64,000 nt of DNA. Origin: Anthostomella pinea (lineage: Eukaryota; Ascomycota; Sordariomycetes; Xylariales; Xylariaceae). The stretch is from contig CAUWAG010000018.1 in the NCBI GenBank assembly GCA_963556695.1, positions 4,774,001 to 4,838,000 of the forward strand, in the 5' to 3' direction. The notes below the pieces were generated by a model. It was not told the origin of the DNA. It did no database searches and saw only the letters and a list, made by a program, of their open reading frames with translations. Positions 55,401 to 64,000 of this stretch are shown one piece after another (within the stretch, counting starts at the first letter, position 1; each line of letters opens with the position of its first letter). The translations under genes and the position numbers were made by a program.

Positions 55401-58400
55401 AGCAGGCAGTCCAGTCGTTGATGATGAATCACATCTCCACAGCAGTTCGCAACCTTGCAATGCCCAGCCCAGGTTACATTGTGATGCCTGCCGTCCCCAG
55501 GCCCGGACAGTGGCCCGAGGCCTGACTGGCATCCCCGTGGTCATCGGGCGATTTTCTCAACATGACCTTCTGTAATAAGCAGACTAGATGAGGCGATGTT
55601 TCATGAGGTGAATCGATGCCGGGACGCGTCAGACAGCTTCTGTCTTCACGGTAGCGACGCTTTTAGCATGTCTCAAGATTTTCAACGCGGCAAGCATCGC
55701 GCAATATTATGCATGCATCAGAATATGGGAGAGGGCAGACGGCTTGCTGCCGTATCGTGGCTGCTCGTCTTCGCCGGTCGTTGTCTGCCTCGGAGAACCC
55801 GCTCTCCGTGCCTGTATGTACATTCGCGATACTTTAGATGTCGCCCGAGTCCTGTGTCTGGACATGTACTAGACTTCTCAGCGGCAGTCGTTCGGTGAAG
55901 ACTTCGCAGATCTTTAAGGTGCGTAGCCGGGATGTGGGCGAACCCTGGTTGACGGCCGAGAACGTTGACGAGTGCATGGAAGATGCAAATGGCCGTCCAG
56001 CCGGAGCTCGTATAGCTCTCGCCTTGGAGCTCCTCGACAATTGCTTGGACCTCCACTGGGCTACAGACTCTACGGCTTGGCCTGTTTGATTGACGTCCGG
56101 CTCTGAGCATGATACTACTCGTGGATGTTGCGGGTTCTATTAGATTGTGCCAACTGTGACTTGTCGTACGTACCCAATGTTAGCCGTTAGGTATCGAAAG
56201 GCCAAGCTTGACCTCAAAGCAGCGCACTTCGGATATCTACTATCTAGAGCACATTGCACAGACAAGCTCTCCAAGCGGCCGGCAGGAACCGAATGATAAA
56301 CGCGCCAGCCGTTCCGCCGACATCTCAGTCCGTCCCATCACCACGGGCGAAGGGGCGCTAGAATTTCACTAGACGTATGCAAGCAAGGCAAGACTGGGCA
56401 CGCGGGAGCAGCTAGAGGGTAAGGCAGCCTTAGCCTCGCATATCATTCCCAAGTGACGGACTTTCGGGAGGCGTCGTCCTCTTCGTCGGCCGAGAGGCGG
56501 GCTAGCGAGTTCTCGCGTCTGTTGGCGTCCGCGCGGATCGCATCTTGCCAGACACCGGACACGTGGACGGGTGCCAGAGAGAGAGAGGCGCTGGGAGCGC
56601 GATGGCATTGGTCCCGGCGACTTGCTACTCGCTTCCCGTGGCATGCGCAGACATCAAACCGGTCTGCGCAACGGCGCCCTCTCGGCGCCGCCAGGCCAAT
56701 ATTTGGTCGACAATGGGCTGTTACACCAGATAATAAGTGCAGGACTTGCTGCTTTCTGCCGTGGGCTTGCCGTTAAGCTGGCCATGACCTGAGAATTGGG
56801 AGTGCCACGCGAATTAGATGAAAGTGGTTGTGCACGACTCATGCAGCGCATGCATGTTGGCTAGGTAGGGTGGCTGCAAATATAGGCTTTGCCGCAGATA
56901 TATTAATCTCAGCACTGAACCGCTCGGGTGAGCAGCAAGGAAACATTCTGGAAGACCATAATACGGTTGATAAGTGCTTCGCTGACTTCCACGGGCTGCA
57001 GCTGCAAATCAAAGCACTCTATTAAAGTTCCGACACACCATAGTGTTTATGATAGACGGCATACTTGTGTCCAAGTATCTTCGACTTCGTTACCTGGTAA
57101 TAGAAGGACATATGTCCCGCCCCATCTTATCCCTGTTGTCTTTCATCTTTTCATCTAGCCATTTGGGCCAGCTGCTCTTCCTGGGTTTCGATTCCGTTTC
57201 TTCTTGTAGAGTAATTTATATTCCGTTTCTCCTTGTAGACTCCCTTCTATTCTCGGAATATAATAAAACACTGAGAGGCTTCACTAAAGCTCGCAACAAT
57301 GCCTTCCGTATGTACCAGCCACAGTGGCTCAAGTCACTAAGCCTAAAGCAGTAATTCTTAAAGTTCAGACTGAAACCCAGACCCAACAAACACCTTTCCT
57401 ATACGGAAGGCATTCAACAGCCCTCGCGCCCCGCAGGGTCGTACTGGAAGCCTCGCTCTCACGGATGAAACCGCCAGCTGCAAAGTGACGAACCCACCAG
57501 TATCCCAAAATAATCACGTTTTCCGCGTTTGCCTGACATCTTGACTGCATGAAAGTCGTATGTTTCTGTACTGTATGGGACTTGACTCTTGAGATGACAC
57601 ATTGCTGACTGCATACTACCTACTACATACCCTTGGCGGCCCAGCGTCCGGGGTTCGGCAGGTTACTAGTCTAGGTACCCAACTCGGTGAAATGATGAAT
57701 GAGCTGCCGCCTACCCTAGAGGGTATATTCTCCTGGCGATCTTGAAATTTAATATTTGGCAGCCGCGGCTATCTACCGGCTCTTGACCGAACTTACTTGA
57801 GCGCCAGTGCCTCTGCCACTGCCTGCCGGACTTACCGTTCACCGTGGATAGCTGGACGGATGGTTACCTACCAAGACAGTGCTTACACATTTGTCATTGT
57901 GTTGTCAAAGCCAGAATCTTGCCCAGTGATTGTGTATCGGTCACTCTATGATTCTTTGCCCGATGCGACCCTCGTACCCCTGTACTCAGCCGTCAGGTTG
58001 CTCCCTGCTGCCACTGCTACCTACTAGTATCCGCGTGGCCTTCCTCGTTGGCCCGGTGGCGTCGCTGACGATCTAGATTATCTTAACGTCCATGTTATCA
58101 TCGATGCTATACTGAAACGGTATGCTTCGGGCTTTTAGTCGTTCATTTCAGTATTTATTAGCCCACTTATGTACACACATTGGGCCAGTAAGTCTTGCAT
58201 GTTCTCGGTGTTTGGCTATCCCGTGATTGTTGGTAACAACCTTCCTTGGCTGCTTGGTCCTATTCTCTGTGACAATGAGGCGATGCACATACATATCCCT
58301 GTGTCCTGTGACCAGGTACCTAGTTCAAGATGCAGTTCAAGATGCAGGTCTATCCAATCAGCAGTCTACCCGGTCGTTTCCTATCTGACCACTTCCCCCA

Positions 58401-58568
58401 TTGCAATTTGCGCTGACCGCGTCTGTTTCCTTTTAGTCCTACCGGCGCACCTTGATGATTGATCTACACTCGATGTCGACTGCCGTACTAAGCAGAACGG
58501 GACCTTGACGCTATCACATATCACACGACTGGCCGGCCACCTGGTAATAAGGGGGTGGGGCCGTCATC

Positions 58569-58798
58569 TACCGCAAGCTCTGTGCAATTTGACAATTTGA
58601 CTCCGAGTGCTCCTGCTTAGCCGCTACCCGAATAGGCTTATCAACTGGCTTGGCAAGTGGCTTATCAGCCAGTTTCTTAGAGCAAGGGACTGATGCACAG
58701 CCATATGAGGCTGAAATCTTCTCATTCTGCACGCAAGCCACAGACGCTAAGCAAGGGGACTCGGAGTCAACTTGTCAAATTGCACAGAATCTGCGGTA
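58569..58798. repeat. Long imperfect inverted repeat (about 53-bp arms)
   Basis: The left arm 58569-58621 and the reverse complement of 58746-58798 agree at about 46 of 53 positions; both include CTGTGCAATTTGACAA and GACTCCGAGT. The spacer is about 124 bp and holds smaller repeats (GGCTTATCA twice). The size, about 230 bp, suits a MITE-like element or a hairpin-forming transcript. Confidence 0.75.
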
Positions 58799-59025
58799 CT
58801 GTACCCCTTCATCATCTACCACGCGGTCGCATTGGAGAGCCCACCTGGAGAGGAGAGCCCACCACGGAAATCTCCACCCCCTGCCTGCCCGGAAGCATCT
58901 CCAGTCTCCATTGCGTGGACATGGGATGGGGCCAGACTAGCAGCGACCCTCATGTTCGCGGCACCTTGCACCTTGCAGCTCCCACGCTGTCCTTGGAAGT
59001 TGGGGGCCCCTGGTCATCCATGGCC

Positions 59026-59079
59026 CTGGTCACTGGCGTGAGACTGGTCACTGGCACGGGACTGGTCACTCACTGGTCA
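59026..59079. repeat. 18-bp tandem repeat, 3 copies
   Basis: Units begin at 59026, 59044 and 59062 with CTGGTCACT; the first two share CTGGTCACTGGC. Further TGGTCA/GGTCAC motifs continue to about 59125. Each unit contains the palindrome GGTCAC-like half sites. Confidence 0.7.
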
Positions 59080-60324
59080 GTAGGTAGTCACCGGTCACAG
59101 TACCCTAGTACTGGTAACAGTCTGGAGCAAGCACGAAAGCACGAAAGCACGGCAAAGAAATGCGAGCGCCGACAGCTGGCTCGAACTGCCCAAAGTATAT
59201 ACCTCTCAGGGATCTTGGGCTTGCAAGATTGAGGGGCAAGCTAGCAGTCTGGCAGGGCCGCCACAAGTTTAAACAGACTGTGAGCCTGCGACAGACCCCG
59301 AGGGCCCGAACTTCTTCAGCCTGCACACCAAACAAGTGCTGAGTTAGCGTTCTTATGAGGTTAAAAAAAGCATTTACTGAGCACGTCGTCGAGAAGGCAG
59401 AGCCAAGCTTGGCCACTTGGGACGTTGGGCAACCAGGTAACCTGGTAGCGAGCCATCAGGTTGCATCGAAAGCCACAGAGCATGAGCTCCCAGGTCGGAT
59501 TCGGAATACCATTTGATCTCTGGTACGTTTCAAACTAACCTTAGTTCCCCTGTTCCCCTTTGGTGAATCCATCCATGGTGCCATGATCCAGTTTTGCTAC
59601 CCTGTTACGGGCGGTTATCCCCAGCAAGCCACGAGGAGGCTCCCCTTTTCATACATACAGTATGATCGGGGCGATAGAGACCAATGTTACGGCGTTACCT
59701 GTCCCAGGCGTGGTCCCAGCCATGCTTGTCGGCGCTACAGAACTACGGGTAGAGAAATGCCCGATTGACCCATCTGTACTCGTAAGCATCGACCGAAGAG
59801 GCTAGCTGGCTGTTGGACGTAAGGTATGGTTATTATTGATTACTGGCAGTTTGCGGTAGCACACGACTATCCCACGACTATCCCACGACGACGAGGGCCT
59901 GAATACTCCCCAGAGAACCGTCTCCTGCCCATGTATGGTGCCGACATGCGTGCAAAACGCAAAACACATACCAACCATCCAGGCGTGCTGGGCCCTCTGC
60001 TGGGCCCGGATGCACATCATGCCTCCGAGCGACTGCCGACTCGACAGGCTTTTTCCGTGTGTGCGTGTCTTCTCGCGCTACACCTGCAGCTCCGGCGCAG
60101 CTTTTCAATGCGGAGGTTGCATGCACCCAGGAATCCAGGATCCATACATGTCCGGTCAGGGCAGCCGAGCCGTGTGCGCAGGGTGCCGCATGAATGTGTC
60201 TGGAGACGTCCATTCATATTTAGCACAGGCTGGGGTCCCTGATACGTATCTAGGGTTCCTCCCGCCGAGCAGCTTGGCGTGCTTCCACTGTCAAGTGAAG
60301 TCGCAGTGGTAGGCATAGCAGCAA

Positions 60325-60401
60325 TGGTGGTGGTGGTGGTGGTGATGGTTATTTTACGTAGCCAGCTGATGCTACCATCATCACGACCACCACTACCACC
60401 A
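60325..60401. repeat. (TGG)n microsatellite with facing complementary tract
   Basis: A TGG-rich run at 60325-60349 is followed after about 24 bases by a CCA/CAC-rich run at 60374-60401 that is nearly its reverse complement. The two could pair into a long hairpin. Confidence 0.75.
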
Positions 60402-61625
60402 ACGGCCAACCCAACGAGGTTTTGAGCACTACATACTATGAGTGCCCAGCTTTCAGACGATGAAGGGGCGGGTATGTCTGTAGACTTTAGCTAGACTAGC
60501 CCATCGCGGCACGACACCACCTTTACAAACCGATCCGCCATCACGGCTGGCTTGTTTGGGCTGGCCTGGGCAGGCTTTGCTTGTCCGACATGGGTCCAGG
60601 GTCTACGACGGGGTTTCGTTCTCTACTAGCACAATAGCGACCTGTCCGCGCTCAGGGTAGACCGTCCAGGGCCCAGGGCCTTGCTAGCCCATCTTTGCTC
60701 GAAACACGTTGGCTAGCGGGCTTGTTGTGGGATGTACCGTCGATGGACATCACTCACAGCCCTGCTCGGGATTTCCCTTGTGTCATATGCAGGGATCTGA
60801 TCTCCTTCAAGCAAGCAAATCGTAGTTGAAGGATTTCGCCCCTCCAGATTATATTTCCGGCGCACGGGGAGCCCTGGCCAGACAAGCCAGGATGGATAAC
60901 AACCATTTTCGCCATCCACCTTGACAAGCCGCGAGCGGACTAGTAGACGGCGAGTTGCCGGTTGACTTCGTCTCCTCAAATCACAGCCTCTTCTAGACTT
61001 GCTCTCCTTCTGTCACCGATCGGTCCTGTCACGAGGCGCACACTCTCTAAAGCTTCTAATCACTTCGTTGTCGTTTCTCTGAAGTGACACCGCAGAAGAG
61101 CAGTATATGCTACTTCGCCCCGTACATGACCATTCCCGCCTGCCGGCCGTCAGTCCCTTTCCCGTTTAGGCAATCGTCGTCTTCGAAGCTCCCGGATCTT
61201 GATAGCACGCCAACCGACTAGCCAGAGAGCCGCAATATTAGATGCTGGGTTCGCGAATGTTCGACCACTCCCAACCCCGTTCACACGCAATCTTCTGGAC
61301 AACCCCGCGGAAAATTGGCCCGGCTTGGCTTGGGAGGATCTCTAGGGCACGGGACAGCAAGAGGACCAGAGCGGCACTGCAGTAGTACAACGCTGCTGCA
61401 ACACTGCGAAGCGCTGGACATCAGAATCCCCGAGGGCGAACAACGAGGGTTTGCCTGGACTCAACTTGGACCTTGTGGCATCGGTACGAGGGTAGCTTCA
61501 GCCCCCGCCGCCGGATCACCCACTGCATGTTCACCATCCCTAGGTTAATCGCGGTGGAAGGCGAGTTTGATCATCCCTCTTATACTTGACCGTTTCCAAA
61601 AGACGTCTCTGCAATATCCGTCTGC

Positions 61626-64000
61626 ATGTTCTTTGAGCGGCAACTCCCCAGAATCCATTCACCTGGGGAGCCCGTGGATATATTGCCGAACCCGGCCGCC
61701 GACTACTGGAGCTTTACATCGTCGACCATGGCAGCTTCGTCGCACAATACTTTCCCTCGCTCTCCCAACCCGTCCACAAGATCATACGACTCCTCTTCAG
61801 TCTCGTCAGCGACTTCCCCCAGGCCACAAGTCCAGTACATCAACAGCCTCATGAGCACGAGCGTCAGGTCGAACATCTCACATACGCCCCAGCCGATAGG
61901 GATCCCGCCACTGCCTTCCGTTGGCCACTCGTCGTTTCAACCATACACACCCGTGACGGCATCTTATGTGATGGGCCGCGACTCCTTGCCCTCCAACGAC
62001 TCTGTAGCAAGCACCCCGGGCTTTTCGAGCGCTCAACTATCAGCGAATGTCCAGGCTCAGAAGCGAGCTTACCGTCAGAGGAGGAAGGATCCCAGGTACG
62101 TTGCGGCTAGAAGTAAGCTACCTCGTCAATACAGTACTAAGAACCTCTAAAGTTGCGATGCGTGCCGGGAAAGGAAGGTCAAGTGTGATGCCACGGAAAC
62201 GACAAGTTGCTCCGAGTGCTCGAGCCGCAATGTTAAATGTCAGTTCACAAAGGAGACGAACCGGCGGATGTCGTCCATCAAACAAGTACAGGACCTGGAA
62301 AAACAAGTCGAACGAGTACGGAGGGAAAACAACAACCTACGGCGTACCTTGGCTGATCGCGGTGGCCAAATGGAGGTCGAAGCTGAGGGCGTGGATCAGC
62401 TGCCACTCCATCTCCCAGACCCAAGTTCCGAGCCTAGAAAGAGAAAACGAACACCGGCCGTACATGACCATTCCCGAGCAAGAGCGGCATTTCGAAGCAT
62501 CTCTAAAGGCATTCTCAAGCCTCCGGCACCACACCGTCAACTAATAGAAGCTGCACCTCTAGACCAGCCCCTACCACAACTACCGCCCAAGGCGACGGCA
62601 GAGAAACTACTGCATGCTTACTACGGAGCAGTGCATGTCATGATGCCCATTCTCCACTGGCCGACACTACAACATGAAGTTGACAGGCTATACCAGAGCA
62701 GTGATCTCCGACAGGTCCCTACCTCCTGGCTTTCCATGTTCCTCGCCGTCCTCGCGATGGGTAGTCTGTTCAGCGACGATCCGTGTCCCGATCGAACACT
62801 GCAAGCGAGCGAGTTCTTAGAAGCTTCGCGAAGTCTGACAGATCCGTGGAACAACGACTTTGTGCTGGACGATATACGCGTGCTGTTCCTGGTCTCCATG
62901 GCTTTGAACGAGCTGAACTTGAAATCGGCGGCTTGGACGTGGCTAGGCAAGGCTGTGAGGAGTGCGCAGGATTTGGACCTTCATCTGGAAGTTGGGCTAC
63001 GCTCCAGAGTCGAGGCGGACATGCGCCGGAGGGTCTGGTGGGCGATATACGTACTTGACCGTACCTTGTCATTGGATCTTGGGCGCCCTTTCATGATCGA
63101 CGACGCCGACTGCGATACCGCCCTTCCCGAGCCCTGCGACGACCACTACCTCCATACCGAGGGTCCGATCCACCCTCTTAATGCCAGCCCGCTTACCCAT
63201 TTCCTACACGTCATCATCAATGTGGTACGGTCATTTTCCTCCCTGAGGAAAGCCTTCTCAGCGCCGGTAATCGAGAGACCAAGACTGGCAACATTCGACA
63301 ACCACTTCATTGCTTGCCAGAAGACCTTTCCGCCCGCTTGCGAACCGAACAGCTCACTTGCCATTGCTCCACATATGCTAATGCCTCTCGCATACCTCCT
63401 GAGTGCGCGGCTGCATTTGCATCGACACAATCTGGCTCCAGGGTGCCCTACAGAAGCTCGCGTGGAAGCCATAGAACAGTGCTTGGTGACGGCACTCGAT
63501 ACAGCTCAGCTTATAGGCCGCACCAATGCAAGTCTCGCCGACTCGGCCACGGCACTCCTCGCAACTCACATCTTTCGCTCTACACTCTTCCTTCTGCTAA
63601 CGGGCTACTACGACCAAGCGAGCACCTGCATGCGAGCTCTCAAGTCGATCGATGCTCGAAGGGATGTCGTTGTGCCCTGTGGACGCTACCTATTCTTCTT
63701 CGTTCGCACCCTAGCCACCAAGCAGCAAGAGCTGGCAGTCATGCTCCCACGATCGACACCACCTGGATACGCGCCCGGGTACCCGCCCGCAATCCCGACG
63801 GTCGATCCCCGAGCCATGCAAGACGCTTTGATGCGGGATGAGGAGCTTCTGATATATGTCAGTGCTGACATGCAAGCTGGTGCCGAAACAGCATGGGTGT
63901 GGATAGGGGCAGAACGCGATCCGCCAGTCATCACTCCGCCCCCGGTCAGAGGACTTGCTGCACCCGAAAAGCGGACGGGGCTAAGCGTCGACGAGCGACA
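61626..64000 (+). CDS. Zn(II)2Cys6 transcription factor with fungal_trans domain, 3' end outside the window
   Basis: Exon 1 61626-62095 and exon 2 from 62153, with a 57-bp GT-AG intron that falls in the Ser codon immediately before the first zinc-cluster Cys. Exon 2 stays open to the window edge with no stop, over 1.8 kb. A Ser/Pro-rich N terminus leads to a basic segment (QKRAYRQRRKDPS), then the cluster CDACRERKVKC and CSECSSRNVKC, then a coiled coil (SIKQVQDLEKQVERVRREN). The fungal_trans regulatory domain follows, with LHAYYGAVHVMMPILHWP, AAWTWLGKAVRSAQDLDLH and RRRVWWAIYVLDRTLSLDLG. The protein is nuclear; target genes are unknown. Starts at 61626 and 61728 (MAASSHNT) are both in frame; the second is the more usual form. 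The long empty upstream region suggests complex control. Confidence 0.9.

Larger units (their letters stand above)
51033..61625. other. More than 10 kb without a recognisable gene
   Basis: Frames of up to 179 codons occur on both strands, but none shows a domain, membrane pattern or consistent multi-exon structure. AT-rich DNA lies at about 51.6-52.2 kb. Repeats and hairpins listed separately are at 51861-52476, 58569-58798, 59026-59079 and 60325-60401. The last kilobases are C/T-rich and probably contain the promoter and long 5' leader of the regulator starting at 61626. A non-coding RNA or a very short gene could be missed. Confidence 0.5.

Noticed and set aside
58693..59232. 179-codon plus-strand frame in the gene desert
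   Set aside because: It runs through the inverted repeat and the 18-bp tandem repeat; composition is repeat-driven.
1..64000. CRISPR arrays or prokaryotic mobile elements
   Set aside because: No regularly spaced direct repeats with unique spacers and no bacterial-type genes; the window is clearly eukaryotic.

Overview
The window is nuclear DNA of a filamentous ascomycete (Pezizomycotina, most likely a Sordariomycete; the class is an inference). The evidence is short GT-AG introns of about 50-110 bp, some with CTAAC/CTGAC-like branch sites, a PalA/Rim20 pH-signalling protein, an MTR-type amino-acid permease, Zn(II)2Cys6 regulators, an MCT-type major facilitator, mitochondrial HMG-CoA lyase and acetylornithine aminotransferase, and intron-containing nuclear tRNA-Thr genes. 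There are no operons, CRISPR arrays or prokaryotic signals.

Layout. 1-2.57 kb: no gene, one perfect 28-bp x3 tandem repeat. 2.57-8.9 kb: a type II membrane glycosyltransferase (GT31/fringe-like) and palA, both +. 10.6-15.4 kb: a small secreted protein (+) and, on the minus strand, an alpha/beta-hydrolase joined to tetratricopeptide repeats with no nucleotide-binding domain between them, carrying one probable frameshift. 15.4-19.3 kb: a tRNA-like sequence, a DUF6601-like membrane protein and a secreted-protein reading frame broken by a 7-bp duplication. 19.5-34.6 kb: tailoring-type genes (cytochrome P450, HxxxDG acyltransferase, MCT-type transporter, atypical SDR, Zn2Cys6 regulator) mixed with HMG-CoA lyase, repeats and gene relics. 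No PKS, NRPS, terpene cyclase or prenyltransferase backbone gene is visible, and the P450 has an in-frame stop. 35.4-37 kb: a protein kinase-like pseudogene. 39.4-51 kb: conserved metabolic genes (neutral amino-acid permease, acetylornithine aminotransferase, HSL-type lipase/esterase, adenine deaminase) and two tRNA-Thr(CGT) genes. 51-61.6 kb: more than 10 kb with no recognisable gene, containing AT-rich sequence and several repeats and hairpins. 61.6 kb to the end: the 5' part of a Zn2Cys6 transcription factor that runs off the window.

The main impression is of housekeeping genes around a decaying accessory stretch at 15-37 kb. At least four reading frames there (P450, serine protease, kinase, small secreted protein) have visible lesions, and a tandemly repeated Cys-rich relic is also present. 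I found no convincing wholly new system. The observations most worth a second look are the NLR-like hydrolase-TPR protein without an NB domain, the orphan tailoring cluster with its nonsense P450, the kinase relic with DFG changed to YFG, the tandem Cys-rich relic, and the large repeat-bearing gap upstream of the last regulator. Exon boundaries were read by eye from GT/AG sites, frame continuity and family conservation; none was checked against RNA or a database.
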